A stretch of 35,762 bases of DNA, from contig JAFRNP010000175.1 of assembly GCA_017430145.1 (NCBI GenBank), positions 1-35,762 of the forward strand, in the 5' to 3' direction. Numbering within the stretch: position 1 is the stretch's first letter; every line of letters starts with the position of its first letter. This document shows positions 16,184-22,997 of this stretch, one piece after another. The translations under genes were made by a program, and so were the position numbers. Below the pieces are notes generated by a model. The model searched no databases and was not told the origin of the DNA. It worked only from the letters and a program-made list of their open reading frames with translations. The stretch comes from Clostridia bacterium (GTDB lineage Bacteria; Bacillota; Clostridia; Oscillospirales; Acutalibacteraceae).

Positions 16184-16213
16184 AAGATACCATATTTTAT
16201 TGTATATTGTCAA
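16184..16213 (-). promoter_or_regulatory. Promoter of the DUF6273-like gene pair
   Basis: Minus strand: TTGACA (16213-16208), 18-base spacer, TATCTT (16189-16184), in an AT-rich gap, about 60 bases before the start codon at 16126. Confidence 0.6.
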
Positions 16214-16249
16214 TATCTCAGATGAAGAACGGCGTTCCGTCCGTTCCTT

Positions 16250-16798
16250 TTACAGCGGTTTATACATGAGGATATAATCCCGGAAGGTCCCGTCGTCAAG
16301 CTTGACGGCGTTATGCCGCCGTCCGGTTTCGATAAAGCCGCATTTTTTGTAAAGCGCCTGCCCCGGCGCGTTATCGGCGTAGACCTCCAGATCCATCTGC
16401 TCGTACCCGATTTGCCGGGCAAGCTCCGTCAGATACCCGACCAAGGCCGTGCCGATCCCCAGCCGGTGGAATTCTTTATACAGGGCGATCGCCATATCGC
16501 AGCGGTGGCGGATCTTCCGTTTGCGCGCAGTGCCGCTGAAGCTTGCGTTCCCGGCGATCCTGCCGTCGACGACGGCTGCGATCATCACGGCGCCCGGGTC
16601 GTTCAGCATATTTTCCAGAAACGCCGCTTCCTGTTCCGCAGTCATGGTGACCTCGTCCGGGTAACGCAAAAGAAAGTGCGTTTCGCCCGCGGTCGCCTTC
16701 ATAAATGCGATCATCGCTTCGGCGTCGTCGGGCGCTGCCGGCCGCAGCACGCAGGTCCTGCCGTCTTTCAGTAAAATACTTTTTTCGGGAAAATCCAT
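16250..16798 (-). CDS. GNAT-family N-acetyltransferase
   Basis: A 182-residue protein with a full GNAT fold: N-terminal LRPAAPDDAEAMIAFM, central VVDGRIAGNASF, RCDMAIALYKEFHRLGIGTALVGYLTELARQ (acetyl-CoA pyrophosphate loop RxxGxG/A) and EVYADNAPGQALYKKCGFIETGR, which is the typical end of the domain. The long N-terminal half with ATAGETHFLLRYPDE resembles ribosomal-protein or small-molecule acetyltransferases of Firmicutes. Acceptor unknown. AAGGAG precedes ATG 16798. It follows the aldo/keto reductase by 13 bases and is probably co-transcribed with it. Confidence 0.9.
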   Translation of the reverse strand: MDFPEKSILLKDGRTCVLRPAAPDDAEAMIAFMKATAGETHFLLRYPDEVTMTAEQEAAFLENMLNDPGAVMIAAVVDGRIAGNASFSGTARKRKIRHRCDMAIALYKEFHRLGIGTALVGYLTELARQIGYEQMDLEVYADNAPGQALYKKCGFIETGRRHNAVKLDDGTFRDYILMYKPL

Positions 16799-16811
16799 GG
16801 GGATACGCTCC

Positions 16812-17927
16812 TTACGTTTCTTTTATTCCGTACAGGTCATCCGCCTGTTTCAGATAGCCCGTGATCCCGAGCTGCTGCGGGCAGATGCGTTCGCACCGCT
16901 TACAGCCCACGCAGTTCGAAGCCTTACCGGCGTCCCGGGTGCAGGCGAGATAGGCGGCGCGCCCTTTTTCCGTCTGCCCGCTCACAAGGTGCATGTTCAG
17001 CGCTTCCATGATCCGCGGGATCGGGATCCCGGCAGGGCAGCCCTCCAGACAGTATCCGCAGGCGGTGCAGGGCACCGCTGCAGATTTTTCAAGGATCGAT
17101 TGCGCGAGCCGGATGATCTCCAGCTCCTCTTTGCCCAGCGGCCGGAATTCCCGCATATACGAAAGGTTGTCCTGCATCTGGGCAAGGTCGGACATGCCCG
17201 AAAGCACCGTCAGGACCCCGGGCAGAGACGCCGCGAAACGGATCGCCCAGGAGGCGTACGACGCGCCGGGGGCAAAAGCGTCCATCAGCTTGCGGACTTC
17301 CTTCGGCGGGGCGGCGAGCTTGCCGCCCTTGACCGGCTCCATGACGACGATCTGTTTGCCGTGCCTGCGGGCGACCTCATAATTGCGGCGCGCGGCCACC
17401 TTTTTGTCTTCCCAGTCCGCGTAGTTGATCTGCAATTGCACAAAATCCACGTCCGGGTGCGCGGTGAGAAGCTGATCCAGAAGATCGGGGCTGTCGTGGA
17501 ACGAAAACCCGTAGTGCTTTACCAGCCCCTGTGCCTTTTTCTCTTTTACAAAGCCCCAGATATCCAGTTTGTCGTATCGCTTTACGTTTCCCTTTTGCAG
17601 CGCGTGCAGCAGGTAGTAGTCGAAGTACCCGGCGTCGGTCCGCTTCAGGCTGGTCTCAAATTCATTTTTGACCATCTTTTCGGTCATGCCCGGGATCGCC
17701 GCGTTCATTTTCGTGGCGAGGGTGTAGCTCTCCCGCGGGTAACGGTCCACCAGCGCCTCTTTGGTCGCGGCTTCGCTGCCGGGATACAGAAACGCCGTGT
17801 CAAAATAGGTAAAGCCCGCTTCCAAAAACAGGTCCACCATGGCCTTCGTCTGTTCCACGTCGATGGACGCCAGCTTTTTGGGCAGTCGCATCAGGCCGAA
17901 GCCCAGTTTTTTAATATCCTGTTCCAT
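16812..17927 (-). CDS. Aldo/keto reductase with C-terminal 2x[4Fe-4S] ferredoxin domain
   Basis: A 371-residue protein. Residues 1-275 form an AKR barrel with the tetrad Asp43, Tyr48, Lys73 and His108 (YFDTAFLYPG, ATK, LLHAL). The C-terminal 90 residues carry two iron-sulfur motifs, CTACGYCLEGCPAGIPIP and CVGCKRCERICPQ, as in the ferredoxin-fused AKR family common in anaerobes. It probably reduces a carbonyl substrate using or passing electrons through the clusters. GGGAGG precedes ATG 17927. First gene of a two-gene unit with the GNAT enzyme. Confidence 0.92.
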   Translation of the reverse strand: MEQDIKKLGFGLMRLPKKLASIDVEQTKAMVDLFLEAGFTYFDTAFLYPGSEAATKEALVDRYPRESYTLATKMNAAIPGMTEKMVKNEFETSLKRTDAGYFDYYLLHALQKGNVKRYDKLDIWGFVKEKKAQGLVKHYGFSFHDSPDLLDQLLTAHPDVDFVQLQINYADWEDKKVAARRNYEVARRHGKQIVVMEPVKGGKLAAPPKEVRKLMDAFAPGASYASWAIRFAASLPGVLTVLSGMSDLAQMQDNLSYMREFRPLGKEELEIIRLAQSILEKSAAVPCTACGYCLEGCPAGIPIPRIMEALNMHLVSGQTEKGRAAYLACTRDAGKASNCVGCKRCERICPQQLGITGYLKQADDLYGIKET

Positions 17928-17956
17928 TTGTCTTCCCTCCCTTTTTTACGGATTCC

Positions 17957-17985
17957 ATTATAGCATACTTCTTTTTCCATTGAAA
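17957..17985 (-). promoter_or_regulatory. Extended -10 promoter of the AKR-GNAT unit
   Basis: Minus strand: -35 TTTCAA (17985-17980), 17-base spacer ending TGC, -10 TATAAT (17962-17957). Confidence 0.7.
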
Positions 17986-18005
17986 CATCATTTTGTAAAC
18001 AAATC

Positions 18006-18044
18006 AAAAACCTCCCCTCTTCTGCCTGCCGCAGAGAGGGGAGG
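18006..18044 (-). terminator. Terminator of the ypeB-spoVAE cluster
   Basis: CCTCCCCTCT / AGAGGGGAGG perfect 10-bp stem (18044-18035 with 18020-18011), followed on the minus strand by TTTTTG. It stands right after the spoVAE stop codon. Confidence 0.9.
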
Positions 18045-18049
18045 GATTT

Positions 18050-18403
18050 TTATTTCGGCTTGGGTTTTGTCATGAAAGACACCACCAGCCCCGCCATGAC
18101 CGCCGCCATGATGCCCGCGGCGCCGGCGGAGAGGGGTCCGGTGAGCGCGCCCAGCGCCCCGTGTTCAAGCACCGCCTGTTTCGTGCCGGTCGCAAGCAGG
18201 TTCCCGAACCCCGAAAGCGGCACCCTTGCGCCGCTGCCGGCAAACGCCACCAGTTTGTCGTACACCCCGAGGGCGCCCAGCGCCACGCCCGTGACCACGT
18301 ACCCCACCAGGATCCGCGCCGGCGTCAGCTTCGTTTTGTCTACCAGTATCTGCCCGATCACACACATCAGCCCGCCGATGGCAAACGCCCATAAATATTT
18401 CAT
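18050..18403 (-). CDS. spoVAE: Stage V sporulation protein AE
   Basis: A 117-residue integral membrane protein that matches SpoVAE along its whole length: MKYLWAFAIGG, CVIGQILVDKTKLTPARILV, LGALGVYDKLVAFAGSGA, VPLSGFGNLLATG and a terminal SFMTKPKPK. SpoVA proteins form the channel that moves dipicolinic acid into the forespore and out at germination. AAAGGAG precedes ATG 18403. The usual partners spoVAC and spoVAD are not adjacent; instead it is the third gene after ypeB and a coiled-coil lipoprotein, with a gap of only 23 bases. Co-expression in the forespore is implied by the sigma-G-like promoter at 20211-20240. Confidence 0.93.
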   Translation of the reverse strand: MKYLWAFAIGGLMCVIGQILVDKTKLTPARILVGYVVTGVALGALGVYDKLVAFAGSGARVPLSGFGNLLATGTKQAVLEHGALGALTGPLSAGAAGIMAAVMAGLVVSFMTKPKPK

Positions 18404-18426
18404 GCCGCCGGTCTCCTTTCGGCCGC

Positions 18427-18810
18427 TCAGCGTGAAGGGGCGTTCCCGTCAAGCGCCTCGCTCAGGTCCGTCGCGCCGTCCCGCAGGGCCTCGCCCGCGC
18501 CGGAGGCCGCTTCGCTGACGTTCGTTATGCCGTCGCGCAAAACCTCACCCGCGCCGGAGACCGCCTCACTGACGCCGGTCACGCCCTCTCTGAGCGCGTT
18601 GTCCGCGCCGGAGACCGCCTCGCTGAATTTTTCGCTCGCCCGGTCCAGCCCCTCGTCGATCTTTTCCCCGAGGTCCGCCTTCGTTTCGTCTGTCAGGCGC
18701 GTTTCACCGGCCCTTCGGCTTTCGCCCGCCCTGTCCGCGGCGCGGCAGCCCGCAAGGCAGCACGCGCTTGCGGCACGCGCCGCGCCGATGATGAGAACAC
18801 TTTTTTTCAT
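18427..18810 (-). CDS. Small lipoprotein with three 18-residue amphipathic repeats
   Basis: A 127-residue protein. The hydrophobic N-terminus ends in lipobox LAGC (Cys22), suggesting a lipid-anchored protein. Residues 63-116 are three tandem 18-residue repeats of form SEA-V/A-SGA-x2-x-LR-D/E-G-x-T-x-V/L, continuing a less regular upstream helix (EKIDEGLDRASEKF). At DNA level this is a 54-bp repeat at 18463-18624. The pattern predicts one long amphipathic or coiled-coil helix. I do not recognise a family. Its position between ypeB and spoVAE, with 17- and 23-base gaps and AGGAGG-type ribosome sites, suggests a forespore or spore inner-membrane role. Confidence 0.8.
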   Translation of the reverse strand: MKKSVLIIGAARAASACCLAGCRAADRAGESRRAGETRLTDETKADLGEKIDEGLDRASEKFSEAVSGADNALREGVTGVSEAVSGAGEVLRDGITNVSEAASGAGEALRDGATDLSEALDGNAPSR

Positions 18811-18827
18811 CTCGTTTCCTCCTTTTC

Positions 18828-20162
18828 TTATTTCGTCAACGTCCCGCCGTCCGCGTACAGCAGCAAAAGGATCTCCGTCTCCTGCCCGGTCTGCTTGTCT
18901 GTATACACCAGGACGTCCTGCCCGTTTTCATCTTCGCACATGATCTCCCACGCAAAGGTCTCGTAGCCGCCGCCCGTGGGGATCACGGCCTCCCTTACCC
19001 GCAGGATCCGCAGCCCTTCGGCCACCGCCGCTTCGGCGGCGGCGCGGGTGATCCCGGACGCCGGGGGCGTGCGTTCGGTATGGTTCATGAGATAGTCGGA
19101 GGCGTCCATCGACACGATCGAGCCGTCGCGCAGCGAAACGCCCACCTTGATCAGGTCCGGGTAGCAGACGACGCCGTTTTCTTTGTACGCAAAATTCACC
19201 GTGCATACGCCGTCGGCGCTCGCGTAATAGGAGGAGACCATCTGTTTGTAGCCGCATTCCCGTAAAAACGCGGCCGCAAGCGATACCGCCTCTTCGCCCG
19301 CCATGCCGGCCTCTCCCGCAGTCGTTTCGCTGAGCATAAACGCCGGGTAGCCGCCCTGTTTTGTGATCGCGACTGCGGCGCCGTTATAATGGAAGCGGTA
19401 GGTTTCGATCCTGCCGCCGGCGTCGCCGTCGGCGATCACCGTGTCCTCTTCCGCCTTTAAAAGCGCCGCCGCTTTCTTTTTCGCCTCGTCCCGCGGGATC
19501 TTTTCTGCGTTTTCAAGCAGCCGGGAGGTCTTGCTTAAAATGTTGTCCGAAAACGGGCCGTCGTAGATCAGCTTCGGAAAATCCGTCATGCTGTCCTCTG
19601 CGTCCGCCGCCATATCCATATACCCCAGAATCTGTTCGCTGTTCTGCTCGGTCTCGTCCAGCACGGTTTTTACGTCCTCAAACCGCAGGTATCCGCTGTT
19701 GAGCAGGTCGCACATATAGTCGAACCGGCGGCTGAGCGCCGAGGCGTAGCCATGCAGGCGCGTCAGCGTTTCCCGGTCCCCGTCCCCCTGTTTCCCTGCG
19801 TCCGTCTGCTTACCCATCGCGTCGGTGAACGCGCCCACCTGCGACAAAAATTTGTAGGTGTTTGAAAGCGTCCGCTCCCCGGCGCCGAGGGAGGAGAGCG
19901 CCGTTTTCGCACCCGCCGCCTGCGTGGAAAGGTCTGCGGCCAGGGACGACAGCATGGCGCCGGTGCCGCAGTACCGCGCCTTTTTCAGGTCGGTCTCGAT
20001 ATTTCCCAGATATTCGCCCGCCTGCAGCAGCGCCCGCTGCTGCGTGAGCGACACCTGCGTTTTATACTTCTTGCAGCCGACGCTCGCCGTTACCGCCCAG
20101 ATCAGCAGCACGGCAAAAAGCGCCAGCAGATAGGATCGTTTTCTGATAACAGTCCGCCGCAT
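18828..20162 (-). CDS. ypeB: Germination protein YpeB
   Basis: A 444-residue protein. One N-terminal membrane anchor (about 11-28) is followed by a helical region and C-terminal PepSY-like repeats. YpeB hallmarks are present: FPKLIYDGPFSDNILSKTSRLL near residue 195, then VAITKQGGYPAFMLSE, SSYYASADGVCTVNFAYKENGVVCYPDLIKVGVSL and DASDYLMNHTERT. YpeB stabilises and inhibits the cortex-lytic enzyme SleB in dormant spores. Its normal partner sleB is not next to it here, so SleB must be elsewhere or YpeB works with another lysin. AAGGAG precedes ATG 20162. It heads the three-gene unit with the lipoprotein and spoVAE. Confidence 0.92.
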   Translation of the reverse strand: MRRTVIRKRSYLLALFAVLLIWAVTASVGCKKYKTQVSLTQQRALLQAGEYLGNIETDLKKARYCGTGAMLSSLAADLSTQAAGAKTALSSLGAGERTLSNTYKFLSQVGAFTDAMGKQTDAGKQGDGDRETLTRLHGYASALSRRFDYMCDLLNSGYLRFEDVKTVLDETEQNSEQILGYMDMAADAEDSMTDFPKLIYDGPFSDNILSKTSRLLENAEKIPRDEAKKKAAALLKAEEDTVIADGDAGGRIETYRFHYNGAAVAITKQGGYPAFMLSETTAGEAGMAGEEAVSLAAAFLRECGYKQMVSSYYASADGVCTVNFAYKENGVVCYPDLIKVGVSLRDGSIVSMDASDYLMNHTERTPPASGITRAAAEAAVAEGLRILRVREAVIPTGGGYETFAWEIMCEDENGQDVLVYTDKQTGQETEILLLLYADGGTLTK

Positions 20163-20210
20163 GGCCGTATTTCTCCTTTTTCCTTTTTGATGCCATCCTT
20201 TTTCATCGCA

Positions 20211-20240
20211 TAGTTTGCGCCGTCTTTGGGCGCTCTATGC
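20211..20240 (-). promoter_or_regulatory. Sigma-G-like forespore promoter of the ypeB cluster
   Basis: Minus strand: GCATA (20240-20236), 18-base spacer, CAAACTA (20217-20211). This is one base from the Bacillus/Clostridium sigma-G consensus GHATR-N17/18-CATWHTA as I know it. The sigma-A signals present before most other genes in this window are lacking here. Caution: the site overlaps an imperfect inverted repeat (GCATAG...CTATGC). Confidence 0.55.
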
Positions 20241-20281
20241 GGTAAAAATGAAAAAACGGCCGGAAAAATCTGCTTTTTCTA

Positions 20282-20310
20282 TTGACAAACGGGGAAAAAC
20301 TGAATATAAT
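20282..20310 (+). promoter_or_regulatory. Consensus sigma-A promoter of the metal-efflux operon
   Basis: TTGACA (20282-20287), 17-base spacer, TATAAT (20305-20310): a perfect match in both hexamers. Confidence 0.95.
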
Positions 20311-20315
20311 AACAC

Positions 20316-20331
20316 TTGAACAGTTGTTCAA
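20316..20331 (+). promoter_or_regulatory. ArsR/SmtB-type operator
   Basis: Perfect palindrome TTGAACA-GT-TGTTCAA directly downstream of the -10, over the expected transcription start. It closely resembles the 12-2-12 operators of SmtB/ZiaR/CadC-family repressors (core TGAACA..TGTTCA). Binding here would block initiation until metal releases the repressor encoded next. Confidence 0.85.
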
Positions 20332-20357
20332 ATGTAAATAAAAACGGAGGGATACGT

Positions 20358-20744
20358 ATGGATATCTCCCTGCTGCGTACGGGCGCCGGGTCCGCCGACG
20401 CGCCGGTATGCGAGGAACACGCCGTCCACGGTGAGATCACCGCAAAGGCGCTGAAAAAAATGCCGGACGAGGATACGCTGTTCGATCTGGCGGAGCTGTA
20501 CAAGATATTCGGCGATTCCACGCGCATCAAGATCTTATATATCCTGTTTGAGGAAGAGATGTGCGTGTGCGACATTGCCGAGGCGCTGCAGATGACGGTG
20601 TCCGCCATCTCGCACCAGCTGCGCATTCTGAAGGCCGCCCGGCTCGTGACGTTCCGGCGGATCGGAAAAAGTATTTTTTATTCCCTTGCCGACGAGCACG
20701 TCCATTCGATCCTCGCCGAAGGCATGGAACACGTGACCGAGTAA
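20358..20744 (+). CDS. ArsR/SmtB-family metal-responsive repressor (CadC-like)
   Basis: 128 residues from ATG 20358, chosen for GGAGG seven bases upstream; an ATG at 20316 lies inside the operator. A winged-helix domain includes LYKIFGDSTRIKILYIL and TVSAISHQLRILKAARLVTFRR (recognition helix). Two metal-site types can be read: Cys69-x-Cys71 (CVCD, with Cys18 near the N-terminus) as in the alpha3N Cd/Pb/Zn site of CadC, and Asp112-x-His114...His125-x2-Glu128, the exact D-x-H-x10-H-x2-E spacing of the alpha5 Zn site. It should repress this operon and release with Zn, Cd or Pb. HMA and ATPase genes follow. Confidence 0.92.
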   Translation: MDISLLRTGAGSADAPVCEEHAVHGEITAKALKKMPDEDTLFDLAELYKIFGDSTRIKILYILFEEEMCVCDIAEALQMTVSAISHQLRILKAARLVTFRRIGKSIFYSLADEHVHSILAEGMEHVTE

Positions 20745-20766
20745 ACCCGGAGAAAGGAACCGCAAC

Positions 20767-20985
20767 ATGAAAAAAGCATACAAACTTGAAGATCTGGACT
20801 GCGCGAACTGCGCGTCCAAAATGGAGCAGGCGATCGCAAAGCTCGACGGCGTGAACAAGGTCACGGTCAGTTTTATGGCGCAAAAGCTGGTACTGGACGC
20901 GGACGACGCGCGCTTTGACGACATTTTGCAGCAGGCGGTCAGATGCATCAAAAAGGTGGACGACGGCTGCAGCGTGATCCTCTGA
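20767..20985 (+). CDS. Stand-alone HMA-domain metal-binding protein
   Basis: A 72-residue cytosolic protein that is one complete heavy-metal-associated domain, with LDCANCASK (Cys12, Cys15) as the metal-binding loop. The DCANCA form is typical of Zn/Cd/Pb P1B-ATPases rather than Cu chaperones (usually GMxCxxC). The ATPase encoded downstream lacks its own HMA domain, so this looks like a split-off N-terminal domain working as a metal donor or sensor for the pump. GGAGAAAGGAA lies upstream of ATG 20767, 22 bases after the repressor gene. Confidence 0.92.
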   Translation: MKKAYKLEDLDCANCASKMEQAIAKLDGVNKVTVSFMAQKLVLDADDARFDDILQQAVRCIKKVDDGCSVIL

Positions 20986-20995
20986 GAAAAAGGGA

Positions 20996-21037
20996 AAAGG
21001 GCTGCGCACAGGTCGGCGCGGCCACTTTGGTTTTTTT
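20996..21037 (+). terminator. Terminator-like hairpin inside the efflux operon, just before the ATPase start
   Basis: AAAG-GGCTGCGC (20996-21007) pairs with GCGCGGCC-(A)-CTTT (21016-21028), a 12-bp stem with one G-U pair and one bulge, followed by GG and seven T (21031-21037). The ATPase ATG comes only six bases later and has no ribosome site. It could act as an attenuator or an RNA stability element that lowers pump expression relative to the HMA protein. Confidence 0.65.
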
Positions 21038-21043
21038 ACTACG

Positions 21044-22906
21044 ATGAAAAAGAAGCAGAAAAAATTATTGGCGCGCATCCTGATCGCGGCGGCGCTGTTC
21101 GCCGCCGTGTACGCCGCCGACAAACTGACGGCGGCGCCCGGCTGGGCGGTGCTGCTGTGTTACCTCGTGCCGTATTTTACGGCGGGGTACGACGTGCTGC
21201 TGCGCTGTTTCAAGAGCATCCTGCACGGGCAGGTGTTCGACGAGTGCTTTTTGATGACGCTGGCGACCGTGGGGGCGCTGGTGATCGGGGAGTACCCCGA
21301 AAGCGTGTTCGTGATGGTGTTTTACCAGACCGGGGAGCTGTTCCAGAGCCTTGCGGTGGAAAAGAGCCGAAGCGAGATCGCGGGGCTGATGGAGCTGTGT
21401 CCCGATACGGCGGTGCGCCTGAACGGACAGGGGGAAGAGGAAGAGATCCTGCCCGAGGAGATCGAAGCCGGCGACGTGCTGATCGTGCGGCCCGGCGAAA
21501 AGATCCCGGTGGACGCCGAAGTGCTGGAGGGCGCTTCCGGCGTGGATACCGCGGCGCTCACGGGCGAAAGCCTGCCGAGGGACGTTGCGGCCGGCGACCG
21601 GGTCATTTCGGGCTGCATCAACCTGACGGGCGTATTGAAGCTGCGTGCAGCGTGCGCGTTTGAGGATTCTTCGGTCGCGCGGATATTGGAGCTGGTGGAA
21701 AACGCGCAGCTCAACAAATCCAAAAGCGAAAGCTTTATCACAAAATTTGCCCGGTGGTACACCCCTGCGGTCGTGGCAGGGGCGGCGCTGCTGGCGCTGG
21801 TCCCCTCTCTGATCACAAAAGACCCGGCGACGTGGGTCTATCGGGCGCTGATCTTTTTGGTGGTGTCCTGTCCCTGCGCATTGGTGATCAGCGTGCCGCT
21901 GGCGTTTTTCAGCGGGATCGGCGGCGCGTCCTCGCGGGGAATCCTGATCAAAGGCGGCAACTATCTGGAGGCGCTCGCAAACGTCACGACCGCCGTGTTC
22001 GATAAAACCGGCACACTGACGAACGGCGCCTTTGCGGTGACCGCGGTCGTTCCGGCGGCAGGCGCGGACGAAAAATCATTGTTGGAGGGCGCCGCGGCGG
22101 CGGAGCATTTTTCAAACCATCCGCTGGCGCTGGCGGTCAAGGCGGCGGCGGGATGTGAGGCCGTCCCGGACGACGCCGAAGAGCTGCCGGGGCTCGGGAT
22201 CGTCGCGCGTATCGGCGGCGATACGGTGGCGGCAGGCAGCCGCAGGCTGATGGAACGGCTCGGCGCCGAAGTCTCTTTAATAAAGGAACCCGACGGTACG
22301 GCGGTGTACGTTGCGAAAAACGGAAAGTTCCTCGGCGTCCTGGGCCTTGAGGACGTGCCGAAAAAGAACGCGGCGAAGGCGCTGGACGCATTGAAGGCCG
22401 AGGGCGTGAAAAAAACGGTGATGCTCTCCGGCGACCGGGCGGCGGCAGCCGAAAAGGCAGGCAAGACGCTCGGGATCGACGAGGTGTACGCAGAGCTTCT
22501 GCCGGCGGACAAAACAGCGCATATGGACCGGCTTTGCAGGGCGCAGGGGAAGAACGAACGGCTGATGTACGTGGGCGACGGCGTCAACGACGCGCCGGTG
22601 CTGGCCCGTGCGGATATCGGCGTCGCCATGGGGGCGCTGGGCGCGGACGCGGCGATCGAAGCGGCGGACGTGGTGATCATGGACGACGATCTGACGAAGC
22701 TTGCGCTCGCAAAGCGGATCGCAAAAAAAACGAAGCGGATCGTGCGGCAGAACGTGGTTTTCTCCCTCGGGGTCAAATTTGCGGTGCTCATTCTTGCGGC
22801 GTTCGGCGCTGCGAACATGTGGCTCGGTATTCTGGCGGACGTGGGCGTGGCGGTGCTGGCGATCTTAAACGCCATGCGGTGCTTAAAGGTAAAAAAAGAA
22901 AGTTGA
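21044..22906 (+). CDS. cadA: P1B-type Zn/Cd/Pb-exporting ATPase (CadA/ZntA-like) without HMA domain
   Basis: A 620-residue heavy-metal pump with the CadA transmembrane layout. Motifs in order: TGES (actuator), Cys276-Pro-Cys278 (membrane metal site), Asp320 in DKTGTLT (phosphorylated), SNHPLA (HP motif, nucleotide site), GDGVND (511-516) and Asp599 in the last helix (LADVGVAVLAILNAMR), equivalent to the Asp that makes the P1B-2 group select Zn/Cd/Pb. The N-terminal metal-binding domain of typical CadA proteins is absent, matching the separate HMA gene upstream. The ATG at 21044 lacks a ribosome site and follows a hairpin with a T-tract, so the start or the mode of initiation is uncertain. Last gene of the operon. 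Confidence 0.93.
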   Translation: MKKKQKKLLARILIAAALFAAVYAADKLTAAPGWAVLLCYLVPYFTAGYDVLLRCFKSILHGQVFDECFLMTLATVGALVIGEYPESVFVMVFYQTGELFQSLAVEKSRSEIAGLMELCPDTAVRLNGQGEEEEILPEEIEAGDVLIVRPGEKIPVDAEVLEGASGVDTAALTGESLPRDVAAGDRVISGCINLTGVLKLRAACAFEDSSVARILELVENAQLNKSKSESFITKFARWYTPAVVAGAALLALVPSLITKDPATWVYRALIFLVVSCPCALVISVPLAFFSGIGGASSRGILIKGGNYLEALANVTTAVFDKTGTLTNGAFAVTAVVPAAGADEKSLLEGAAAAEHFSNHPLALAVKAAAGCEAVPDDAEELPGLGIVARIGGDTVAAGSRRLMERLGAEVSLIKEPDGTAVYVAKNGKFLGVLGLEDVPKKNAAKALDALKAEGVKKTVMLSGDRAAAAEKAGKTLGIDEVYAELLPADKTAHMDRLCRAQGKNERLMYVGDGVNDAPVLARADIGVAMGALGADAAIEAADVVIMDDDLTKLALAKRIAKKTKRIVRQNVVFSLGVKFAVLILAAFGAANMWLGILADVGVAVLAILNAMRCLKVKKES

Positions 22907-22947
22907 AAGACTTCAAAAGCTATAGAATCAGGTTTTTATTGCCCATC

Positions 22948-22977
22948 CTGCATGAAATTTCACCTTTGTGGTATCAT
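22948..22977 (+). promoter_or_regulatory. Extended -10 promoter of the recombinase gene
   Basis: TGTGGTATCATA at 22967-22978 has the TGn extension before -10 TATCAT (22972-22977). The -35 region (22948-22954) is poor. The same TGTGGTATCATA motif recurs at 23918-23929, right after the recombinase gene. GGAGG follows at 22984. Confidence 0.5.
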
Positions 22978-22997
22978 AACCGCGGAGGTGTTTTTTT

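Noticed and set aside
16797-17963. 388-codon open frame on the plus strand
   Set aside because: Antisense to the aldo/keto reductase with its iron-sulfur motifs; no start signals.
20316-20357. Upstream ATG for the ArsR-family repressor
   Set aside because: It lies in the operator at the transcription start. The GGAGG-preceded ATG at 20358 is the better start.
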